From an uncultured Selenomonadales bacterium (GTDB lineage Bacteria; Bacillota_C; Negativicutes; Selenomonadales; Selenomonadaceae), in assembly GCA_946407175.1 (NCBI GenBank), contig CAMJNB010000089.1:1-6111 (forward strand): a stretch of DNA of 6,111 nt, written 5' to 3'. Position 1 is the stretch's first letter. The number at the start of each line of letters is the position of its first letter. The notes under the pieces were generated by a model, which saw nothing but the letters and a program-made list of their open reading frames with translations, was not told where the DNA came from and searched no databases. Positions 1-5,411 of this stretch are shown piece after piece. The position numbers were made by a program, and so were the translations under genes.

Positions 1-34
1 AGCGCAGGAACCGGTTCAATCGGTTGATGAATAG
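1..34 (+). CDS. mreC: Probable C-terminal end of MreC (partial, 5' truncated)
   Basis: The reading frame starting at base 2 gives the residues AQEPVQSVDE and then a TAG stop at 32-34. A short, proline-containing acidic tail is usual for MreC, the periplasmic or extracellular elongasome scaffold, and mreC normally sits directly upstream of mreD. Only about ten residues are visible, so the identification rests mainly on the neighbour. Another frame stays open to the TAA at 51-53, but its arginine-rich translation looks less like a protein end. The gap to mreD would be 36 bases. Confidence 0.45.
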   Translation, partial: AQEPVQSVDE

Positions 35-56
35 ACACCTTGAAAGTAAATAAAAT

Positions 57-63
57 CGGAGGG
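57..63 (+). promoter_or_regulatory. Ribosome binding site deciding the TTG start of mreD
   Basis: CGGAGGG lies 7 bases before the TTG at 71, an ideal Shine-Dalgarno match and spacing. The next in-frame ATG, at 86, would be 22 bases away, too far. The site therefore supports initiation at the TTG codon. Confidence 0.8.
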
Positions 64-70
64 CGCAAAG

Positions 71-559
71 TTGAAACTTATTGCCATGATTGTCGTAACC
101 GTTTTGGCAATGTACGCCGCGCAGAGTTCACTTTTAACCTACTTGGATTATAACGGCGTCAGCGCAAATTTAATGTTACTGCTGACTGTGTCGACGGCAT
201 TTCTGCGCGGACACTATTTCGGCGTGGCAATGGGATTTTGCACGGGACTTTTGCAGGATTTAACTACCGGCGACTTTTTCGGTTGCGCCACGTTTGCTTA
301 TATGACGGCGGGATTGATATTCGGCAAATTTTCCGAGCGTGTTGTTAAGGAGCAGTTTTTAATTCCGGTAATAAGCGCACCGGTTGCGGCGGCGATTTAT
401 TTTTTTATTACGACGGGATTTATTTTAAGTATGGGATATCCGCTTGACATACTGGACGCTATTCATAAAATTTTGGTACCGCTGATTTTCTACCAAATAA
501 TTTTTTCACTGCCGGTTCATAAAATTGTATACGAATTTGATAAAAAGATTAGTGAATAG
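71..559 (+). CDS. mreD: Rod shape-determining membrane protein MreD
   Basis: MreD is an integral membrane component of the elongasome, which couples MreB filaments to lateral-wall peptidoglycan synthesis by PBP2 and RodA. The 162-residue length is typical. The protein is strongly hydrophobic, with membrane segments at about residues 3-22, 30-46, 48-62, 70-86, 96-120 and 131-150, although some of these may be short or paired. The family signature is clear: a glycine-rich stretch at 51-61 (G51, G55-F56, G59-L60-L61), then Q62-D63, G67 and G71, then Y77. Translation starts at TTG, supported by a GGAGG site 7 bases upstream. It lies between a probable mreC tail and mrdA, the classic mreCD-mrdA order. 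No oddities are seen in the protein; the charged C-terminal tail (residues 155-162) is probably cytoplasmic. Confidence 0.93.
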   Translation: MKLIAMIVVTVLAMYAAQSSLLTYLDYNGVSANLMLLLTVSTAFLRGHYFGVAMGFCTGLLQDLTTGDFFGCATFAYMTAGLIFGKFSERVVKEQFLIPVISAPVAAAIYFFITTGFILSMGYPLDILDAIHKILVPLIFYQIIFSLPVHKIVYEFDKKISE

Positions 560-562
560 TTT

Positions 563-597
563 CTAATTCCTAACCCCTAAATCCTAATCCCTAATTA
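563..597 (+). repeat. Five-copy heptanucleotide tandem array (CTAANNN)
   Basis: Five consecutive 7-base units fill 35 bases exactly: CTAATTC, CTAACCC, CTAAATC, CTAATCC and CTAATTA. The first four bases are invariant and the last three vary. The array starts four bases after the mreD stop and runs straight into the mrdA ribosome binding site, taking up most of the 48-base gap. Because 7 is not a multiple of 3, its TAA triplets fall in all three forward frames, and the complementary TAG triplets fall in all three reverse frames. It resembles the heptanucleotide STRR repeats known from cyanobacteria; its function is unknown. Confidence 0.8.
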
Positions 598-602
598 AGG
601 TG
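597..602 (+). promoter_or_regulatory. Ribosome binding site of mrdA
   Basis: AAGGTG lies 5 bases before the ATG at 608. Its first base is also the last base of the heptamer array, so the repeat abuts the translation initiation region with no spacer. Confidence 0.75.
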
Positions 603-607
603 TTAAA

Positions 608-2407
608 ATGCTTGACATAGACAATAACAATAACGGCGAAGAATACAACGGCCGCCTTACCATATTGGCATCACTGATGATGTTCGTCATTTTTATATTG
701 GCGGCGCGTGTCGGCTACCTGCAAATTTATGACGGCGAATATTACGCACGCCTTGCTGACGGTAACCGCATCAGAATAATTCCTTCCGTAGCTCCGCGCG
801 GAACTTTTTTTGACCGCAACGGTCAACTTCTTGTAACAAACAGACCTGGTTTTGTCGTGTCGCTTTTACCTTTAACCGAGCCGATATCGCCTGAAGTCGT
901 CCAACGCATTTCAAAACTTCTAAATGTACCTATTGAAGAGATTGAACGCAAAATTTCAGTTCACTACAGCTTTGACCCGATACGAATAAAATCTGACGTG
1001 ACGCCGGACATTGTGACGATTATTGAAGAGCAAAAGTACGATTATCCCGGCGTCGTCATTGAAGTTCAGCCCATACGAAATTACATTCTTAAGCAAGAAT
1101 GCGCACATACTCTTGGCTACGTCAGCGAAATTTCTGACGCGGAACTTGAGGCGAAAAAAGATCAAGGCTACAAGAGCGGCGACATTGTAGGGCAATTCGG
1201 TTTAGAGCGGGTTTATGATAAATACATTCGCGGCGTTGACGGCGGTGAACAGGTTGAAGTTGACGTAGGCGGTAAGCCGGTACAAATTTTAGGCAAGAAG
1301 GAACCGACGCCGGGCTACGATTTGATTTTGACGATTGACCGCGATTTACAAGTTGCCGCCGAGCAAGCCGTTGACAAAATGCTTGGTGAAATTAATGCGA
1401 ACGCCGCCGCCGCAGTTGTTTTAAATCCGCAGAACGGTGAAGTTTTGGCAATGGTATCACGTCCCGCATTTGACCCGAATCTTTTTGCACACGGCATTTC
1501 AACTAAAGATTGGAACGCGATTAATACGAATCCTTACCACCCTATGGACAATAAGACTATAACCGGTGAATATCCGCCGGGCTCGACATTTAAAATTGTC
1601 ACCGGTACTGCCGCGCTTGCTACGGGTAAAGTGGCGCCGGACGAAATGATTTTTGACAGCGGGCAACACTGGCTTGTACCGAAAGGCAACGCAGGCGGTG
1701 AGGCGTTGGGTTGGCTTGACTTTCACAACGCGCTGGCTCATTCCGATAACGTTTACTTTTATGAAATGGGTAACCGCTTAGGTGCTGACCTTTTGGAAAA
1801 GTACGCGCAGATGTTTGGACTCGGTTCAACGACTGGAATTGATTTACCTTATGAATCGCCCGGTCTTGCCGATTGGAAAGAGTATAAGTGGGAAGTTTAT
1901 CACGACGAATTTTATTTGTCGGAGATAATGGACGCGGCTATAGGGCAAGGATTTAACTTGGTGACGCCGTTGCAAGCCGCGATGGTTATGGGTGAAATTG
2001 CCGCCAACGGTAAAAGATTTCGTCCGCACGTTGTGAAAAAAATCGTGACGCAGGACGGGGAACTTATTAAAGAGTTTACGCCGGAGCTTGCGGGACAGCT
2101 TGACGTTGACCCTGAAATAATTCGACTGGTTCAAGCGGGACTGCATGAGGTTACAAAGACCGGTACAGCCGCGCGAAATTTTGAAGGCTTTCCTCATGAC
2201 ATTGCCGGTAAGACGGGTACGGCTGAAAATTCGCAAGGCGCGGATCACGGCTGGTTTGTAGGTTACGCGCCGTATGACAATCCTACCGTCAGCGTTGCCG
2301 TAATTGTTGAAAATGGCGGTTACGGTGCTACGAGTGCTGTACCTATCGGCAGGCAGATTTTGGAGGCGGCATTTGCCATTCAAGCTCAACGCGGACCGTT
2401 TAATTAA
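608..2407 (+). CDS. mrdA: Penicillin-binding protein 2, elongasome D,D-transpeptidase
   Basis: This class B penicillin-binding protein forms the peptide cross-links in lateral-wall peptidoglycan outside the cytoplasmic membrane, working with RodA, MreC and MreD. The 599-residue length fits the family. A short cytoplasmic N-terminus (with a run of N at 6-9) precedes one membrane anchor at about 17-40. A dimerisation/pedestal region follows, carrying the usual R64-G65 ... D69-R70-N71-G72 signature. The transpeptidase domain covers about 240-590 and keeps all three active-site motifs: SxxK at S326-T-F-K329 with nucleophile S326, SxN at S379-D-N381, and K535-T-G537 followed by TAE. The HGWFVGYAP stretch (547-555) after KTG is also typical. 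The ATG start has an AAGGTG site 5 bases upstream. It follows mreD as in many mre operons. No truncation or missing catalytic residue is seen. Confusion with FtsI is unlikely given the mreD neighbour. Confidence 0.95.
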   Translation: MLDIDNNNNGEEYNGRLTILASLMMFVIFILAARVGYLQIYDGEYYARLADGNRIRIIPSVAPRGTFFDRNGQLLVTNRPGFVVSLLPLTEPISPEVVQRISKLLNVPIEEIERKISVHYSFDPIRIKSDVTPDIVTIIEEQKYDYPGVVIEVQPIRNYILKQECAHTLGYVSEISDAELEAKKDQGYKSGDIVGQFGLERVYDKYIRGVDGGEQVEVDVGGKPVQILGKKEPTPGYDLILTIDRDLQVAAEQAVDKMLGEINANAAAAVVLNPQNGEVLAMVSRPAFDPNLFAHGISTKDWNAINTNPYHPMDNKTITGEYPPGSTFKIVTGTAALATGKVAPDEMIFDSGQHWLVPKGNAGGEALGWLDFHNALAHSDNVYFYEMGNRLGADLLEKYAQMFGLGSTTGIDLPYESPGLADWKEYKWEVYHDEFYLSEIMDAAIGQGFNLVTPLQAAMVMGEIAANGKRFRPHVVKKIVTQDGELIKEFTPELAGQLDVDPEIIRLVQAGLHEVTKTGTAARNFEGFPHDIAGKTGTAENSQGADHGWFVGYAPYDNPTVSVAVIVENGGYGATSAVPIGRQILEAAFAIQAQRGPFN

Positions 2408-2425
2408 TGCGTAATGCGTAATTAA
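2405..2425 (+). repeat. Short heptamer repeat overlapping the mrdA stop codon (TAATGCG)
   Basis: The units TAATGCG (2405-2411) and TAATGCG (2412-2418) are followed by a degenerate third unit, TAATTAA (2419-2425). The first TAA is the mrdA stop codon itself. The repeated TAA triplets fall in three different forward frames, which gives backup stops in the other two frames just after the gene. Confidence 0.6.
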
Positions 2426-2426
2426 A

Positions 2427-2460
2427 AGCTCCAAGCTCCAAGCTCTAAGCTCTAAGCTAA
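2427..2460 (+). repeat. Four-copy heptanucleotide tandem array (AGCTCYA)
   Basis: Two copies of AGCTCCA (2427-2433, 2434-2440) are followed by two copies of AGCTCTA (2441-2447, 2448-2454) and a partial unit, AGCTAA. In a shifted phase the units read CCAAGCT and CTAAGCT, so they share the YYAANNN skeleton of the array before mrdA. It occupies the 69-base gap between mrdA and the HAD gene, ending four bases before the ribosome binding site. No stem-loop with a T-tract is present, so it does not look like a terminator. Confidence 0.8.
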
Positions 2461-2463
2461 TAC

Positions 2464-2470
2464 AGAGGTG
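2464..2470 (+). promoter_or_regulatory. Ribosome binding site fixing the HAD gene start
   Basis: AGAGGTG lies 6 bases before the ATG at 2477. The in-frame GTG at 2468 is part of this site and so is an unlikely start, even though it would extend the reading frame by three codons. Confidence 0.8.
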
Positions 2471-2476
2471 ATTGAA

Positions 2477-3148
2477 ATGAAATATCGCGCCGCAATTTTT
2501 GATATGGACGGCACCCTTGTCGACACTTTGCCTTACCTTGTCGAAAGCGTCAATGAAATGCTGAAACATTTCAACCTGCCGACAAAAACGTCTGAAGAAA
2601 TTCGACTGGCAGTAGGTAACGGTGCCGTCAAGTTAATGGAGCGCATTTTACTTTTCGGCGAAGACAAGGCGCGTGACAAAGAATTTTTGATTCAAGCGCT
2701 GGACTATTACGACGGATGTTGTCAGCGCAATGCCATTGCAGGTACGAAACCTTATGACGGCATTATTGAGGTACTTGCCGAACTCAACACAAAAAAAATT
2801 CCAATCGGTATTTGTACCAATAAACAACATTTCGCGGCGATTGAAATTGCCGAAAAGCTTTTGGCGCCGATAAAATTTGACGCGATTCAAGGCGATGAAC
2901 GCGATAAACCGAAAAAGCCCGACCCTACTACCGCGCTTGCCGTTGCGAAAAAGTTAAACGTTAAGCCGGAGGAAGTTGCGTACTTCGGTGACACTTATGT
3001 TGACGTGGAGACGGCGATTAACGCGGGATTTTTACCAATCGGCGTGACGTGGGGTTTTCGTCCGGAAAGTGAACTTGTTGACGCAGGTGCAGAAATTATC
3101 GTGCATCACCCTTCTGAAATTTTAAATGCCGTTGAATTTGCCGTATAA
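2477..3148 (+). CDS. HAD-family phosphatase, phosphoglycolate phosphatase-like
   Basis: This is a cytosolic haloacid dehalogenase-superfamily hydrolase of 223 residues that probably dephosphorylates a small phosphorylated metabolite through an aspartyl-phosphate intermediate. All four HAD motifs are visible: motif I D9-M-D11-G-T (nucleophile D9, acid/base D11), motif II T114-N, motif III K147 in KKPDP, and motif IV G171-D172 ... D176. A helical cap (about residues 15-90) follows motif I, the C1-cap layout of Gph and PGMB-like enzymes. The ending with TWGFR (191-195) is usual for Gph-like proteins. Substrate cannot be read from sequence; phosphoglycolate, a sugar phosphate, or pyrophosphate (PpaX-like) are all possible. 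It lies 69 bases after mrdA and 23 before a glycosyltransferase, so a role in sugar-phosphate supply for envelope glycans is conceivable but only inferred. Confidence 0.88.
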   Translation: MKYRAAIFDMDGTLVDTLPYLVESVNEMLKHFNLPTKTSEEIRLAVGNGAVKLMERILLFGEDKARDKEFLIQALDYYDGCCQRNAIAGTKPYDGIIEVLAELNTKKIPIGICTNKQHFAAIEIAEKLLAPIKFDAIQGDERDKPKKPDPTTALAVAKKLNVKPEEVAYFGDTYVDVETAINAGFLPIGVTWGFRPESELVDAGAEIIVHHPSEILNAVEFAV

Positions 3149-3156
3149 AATTTTTT

Positions 3157-3164
3157 AAAGGAAG
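3157..3164 (+). promoter_or_regulatory. Ribosome binding site of the glycosyltransferase gene
   Basis: AAAGGAAG lies 7 bases before the ATG at 3172, in a 23-base gap. This supports the chosen start and suggests read-through transcription from the HAD gene. Confidence 0.7.
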
Positions 3165-3171
3165 TGTTAAT

Positions 3172-4074
3172 ATGCCGTCAACGCCTGCCGTTTCAGTAGT
3201 CATTCCGCTTTACAACGCAGAAAAATATATCGGCGCTTGCCTTATGAGTATTTTAAATCAGACGTTTCAAGATTTTGAAGTTATCGTGGTTGACGATTGC
3301 TCCACCGATTCAAGTTGCGTGGTAGTTGAAAGTTTTGTACCGAAGTTTGGCGAAAGGCTTAAACTCTTACGCACTGAAAAAAATTCCGGCGGCGCAGGTT
3401 TACCGTCAAATATCGGCATTGAAAATTCATGCGGCAAATATCTTTATGTTATGGACGACGACGACTTAATTTTGGATGCAACTTTGGATACGCTTTATAA
3501 ATCGGCGGAAAATTTTCAAGCCGACGTGGTATTTATGGAGCGCGGCTACTTTTTTGAAAGCGCAGAAGGCAAAATCGTTCCCGATGACAAAGATTTAAAA
3601 TTGCAGGCGTGGATGGGAAATATTGATTACCTTGTGGAAGAGCCGGAATTGGAAAATGAAACTGCGGCATTGATAGAAAGCTTTTTGCAAATTGAAATAG
3701 GTTGGCCTGTTTGGCAAAAATTATTTCTGCGCGATATTGTCACGAAAAATCAAATTACCTTCCCCGACCTGCCGACTGCGCAAGACTGTATTTTCACGTT
3801 GCAGTTAATTTCCTACGCAAAACGTTTTCTGCGCGTGCCTTACCCGCTTTACATATACCGCCAAAATAATTTTGACTCTATTTGCAGGACAGCCAGAAGT
3901 TCATCAGACAATGTGAAGTTTTGGACTAAGACTTATATTCAAGGCATAAAGTTTTTGACAAATTTTTTCGGCAGACAGAAATTTTTTATCGAGAATCCCC
4001 ATTATCAAAAAAACGTGCTGGAGTTGTGGGAGGAAATTTATTTACAAAATACAAACTCAACAGACTCCATGTGA
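3172..4074 (+). CDS. Family 2 glycosyltransferase (GT-A fold)
   Basis: This 300-residue protein probably transfers a sugar from a nucleotide-sugar donor onto a cell-surface glycan or lipid carrier at the cytoplasmic face of the membrane. The GT2 domain covers about residues 7-110: VSVVIPLYNAEKYI (7-20), SILNQTFQDFEVIVVDDCSTD (26-46, with D41-D42 for the nucleotide), the NSGGAGLPSNIGI stretch (71-83), and the metal-binding acidic run D95-D98 after YLYVM (DXD motif). Q204-D205 is a candidate for the acceptor-side acidic pair, the likely catalytic base region. The C-terminal third (about 215-300) is rich in aromatic residues (YPLYIYR, FLTNFFGRQKFF) and contains no clear membrane helix. Donor and acceptor are not predictable. 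The gene sits between the HAD phosphatase and the vanW-like gene, on the same strand. Confidence 0.9.
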   Translation: MPSTPAVSVVIPLYNAEKYIGACLMSILNQTFQDFEVIVVDDCSTDSSCVVVESFVPKFGERLKLLRTEKNSGGAGLPSNIGIENSCGKYLYVMDDDDLILDATLDTLYKSAENFQADVVFMERGYFFESAEGKIVPDDKDLKLQAWMGNIDYLVEEPELENETAALIESFLQIEIGWPVWQKLFLRDIVTKNQITFPDLPTAQDCIFTLQLISYAKRFLRVPYPLYIYRQNNFDSICRTARSSSDNVKFWTKTYIQGIKFLTNFFGRQKFFIENPHYQKNVLELWEEIYLQNTNSTDSM

Positions 4075-4091
4075 ATTAAAAATTTTTTATG

Positions 4092-4098
4092 AAAGGAG
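4092..4098 (+). promoter_or_regulatory. Ribosome binding site deciding the vanW-like start
   Basis: AAAGGAG lies 11 bases before the ATG at 4110. The upstream in-frame ATG at 4089 has no Shine-Dalgarno sequence before it (only an A/T run) and lies at the edge of this site. The ATG at 4125 is 26 bases away. The start at 4110 is therefore preferred, although the spacing is slightly long. Confidence 0.65.
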
Positions 4099-4109
4099 CA
4101 GTACTGTTA

Positions 4110-5384
4110 ATGCAAATTCTGAATATGGAAAATTTGAATTTTAAGGCGATTTTCTCTGCAAAGGGATTGCCGATAATGACTGCGGCGGTTGTCTTGGCAG
4201 GCGGCGCGGCAATGGCTGTATCTGATTCCATTGCCGACAGCGGTAAAATTGTTTCCGGCGTAAAATATGACGGTGAAGACTTAGGCGGCTTAAATTCTCA
4301 GCAGGCGACAAACTTTTTTCAAAAATCTGCCGCACGAAAAATGCAGCCGCTTACCTTTTCATACGGCGGCAACAAATTTCAAATTTTGCCTGAAGAAATT
4401 AATTTAACGCCGCAAATTGACAAAGCCGTTTCCGAAGCGCAAAGCTACGGACGCGGTAAAGGTCTTTTACCGGATTTTGCCGACCAGGTTGCCGGTTTAT
4501 TCGGCGGTCACGACGTTCAACTAAATGCGCTTTATGACGAGGAGCTTTTAAATAAAAAAATTGCCGATATCGCCGCGCAGGTTGACGTACAGCCGGTTAA
4601 TGCGCGTTGCAACGTCTATCCTGCCAACGGTATGATTGAGCCTATTGCCGGTTCAATCGGTAAAAAACTCGACCGCGAAAAATTAGCCGCGTCACTGAAA
4701 GAGCCGCTTAAAAATTTGGATATTCCGAATAAGGCAATTAACCTTGAACTTGATGACGTTGATCCTTTCATAAAAACTGAAGACATTGCAAATATCGACA
4801 CGATTTTGGGTCAGTACAGCACTTATTATTATCCCGGAGATCGCGGCGACAATATTTGGATTGCCGCAAATGCCATTTCCGATAAAATTTTAAAAACCGG
4901 TTGGGAATTTTCTTTCAACACGACTGTTGGTCCGCGCACTTGGGAGGCAGGTTATAAACCGGCAGGCGTCATTATAAACGGCAAGCCCGATATCGATTAC
5001 GGCGGCGGAGTATGTCAAGTAAGCTCTACGCTTTACAACGCGATTTTGCTGGCAGGTCTCACGCCTACCGAAAGGACGCCGCACTTTTTCCAATCTTCAT
5101 ACATAGGATACGGCAGGGACGCGACTGTTGCCGACGGTCAAATTGATTTTAAATTCCGAAACGATTTGCCGCACACCGTTTACATTACTGCGAACGCCAC
5201 CGGCTCCACTCTCACTGTCTATGTCTTAGGCACGAAGGCTGATTTAAACGGCTCCAATATCGCCCTTGAAATGGACGGAACGTCACTCTACCGCGTCTAC
5301 TATCAAGGTGGACAAGTTGTCAAAGATGAATATCTACATACCGACCAATATTACACGCCGCCCGCCGCCAATGAATCTCGATAA
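4110..5384 (+). CDS. VanW family protein with N-terminal membrane anchor
   Basis: VanW proteins are found with the vanB-type glycopeptide resistance cluster and, more often, as stand-alone envelope proteins; their biochemical role is unsettled. From the ATG at 4110 the product has 424 residues. A hydrophobic segment at about 20-36 serves as signal or anchor, so the rest is probably outside the membrane. Residues about 45-170 (with GVKYDGEDLGGL near 50-61) look like the peptidoglycan-binding-like (PG_binding_4) region that usually precedes VanW. The VanW domain covers about 264-373: FSFNTTVGPRTWEAGY (267-282), the hallmark GGGVCQVSSTLYNA (298-311, with C302), then ERTPHF and GRDATV (336-341). 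No G5 or YkuD transpeptidase domain is visible. The polar tail after 373 is not recognised. This is a chromosomal housekeeping-like context next to mre genes, with no vanHAX-type neighbours, so vancomycin resistance should not be assumed. Confidence 0.92.
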   Translation: MQILNMENLNFKAIFSAKGLPIMTAAVVLAGGAAMAVSDSIADSGKIVSGVKYDGEDLGGLNSQQATNFFQKSAARKMQPLTFSYGGNKFQILPEEINLTPQIDKAVSEAQSYGRGKGLLPDFADQVAGLFGGHDVQLNALYDEELLNKKIADIAAQVDVQPVNARCNVYPANGMIEPIAGSIGKKLDREKLAASLKEPLKNLDIPNKAINLELDDVDPFIKTEDIANIDTILGQYSTYYYPGDRGDNIWIAANAISDKILKTGWEFSFNTTVGPRTWEAGYKPAGVIINGKPDIDYGGGVCQVSSTLYNAILLAGLTPTERTPHFFQSSYIGYGRDATVADGQIDFKFRNDLPHTVYITANATGSTLTVYVLGTKADLNGSNIALEMDGTSLYRVYYQGGQVVKDEYLHTDQYYTPPAANESR

Positions 5385-5401
5385 AATCTTTATATTTAAG
5401 C

Positions 5402-5406
5402 AGGTG
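5402..5406 (+). promoter_or_regulatory. Ribosome binding site of the last gene
   Basis: AGGTG lies 5 bases before the ATG at 5412, the same SD core as at mrdA and the HAD gene. The 27-base gap after the vanW-like gene leaves little room for a promoter. Confidence 0.65.
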
Positions 5407-5411
5407 TTACA

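Noticed and set aside
956..1195. Minus-strand open frame inside mrdA, as well as the similar ones at 1315-1497, 1499-1741 and 1620-1829
   Set aside because: All lie wholly inside mrdA with intact transpeptidase motifs on the + strand, and their translations match no family pattern.
1844..2569. A 241-codon open frame on the minus strand across the end of mrdA and the heptamer gap
   Set aside because: It lies antisense to the well-supported mrdA and the HAD gene start, and its translation is rich in R, N and F with no recognisable domain. It reads through the repeat region and is best seen as a shadow frame.
2648..2890. Minus-strand open frame inside the HAD gene, and those inside the vanW-like gene at 4141-4335, 4616-4801 and 4890-5093
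   Set aside because: They overlap conserved motifs of the real genes on the other strand and have no independent support.
4075..4091. AT-only palindrome (AAAAATTTTTT) between the glycosyltransferase and vanW-like genes as a possible terminator
   Set aside because: It has no GC-containing stem, so a stable hairpin followed by a U-tract is not expected. The similar A/T run at 3147-3159 is rejected for the same reason.
1234..4588. Frequent GTTGACG words through the window, considered as a possible uptake or signal sequence
   Set aside because: They mostly fall in frame as Val-Asp codons and follow the general codon preference; spacing is irregular and there is no conserved flank.
4648..4661. 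A 14-base identity (CCGGTTCAATCGGT) with positions 11-24 near the window start
   Set aside because: Both copies lie in coding sequence, in a probable mreC tail and in the vanW-like gene, with different surroundings. A single 14-base match with no flanking similarity is most likely coincidence.
5385..5411. A TATATT-like -10 element before the last gene
   Set aside because: There is no convincing -35 partner at the right spacing, and such AT words are common in this window.
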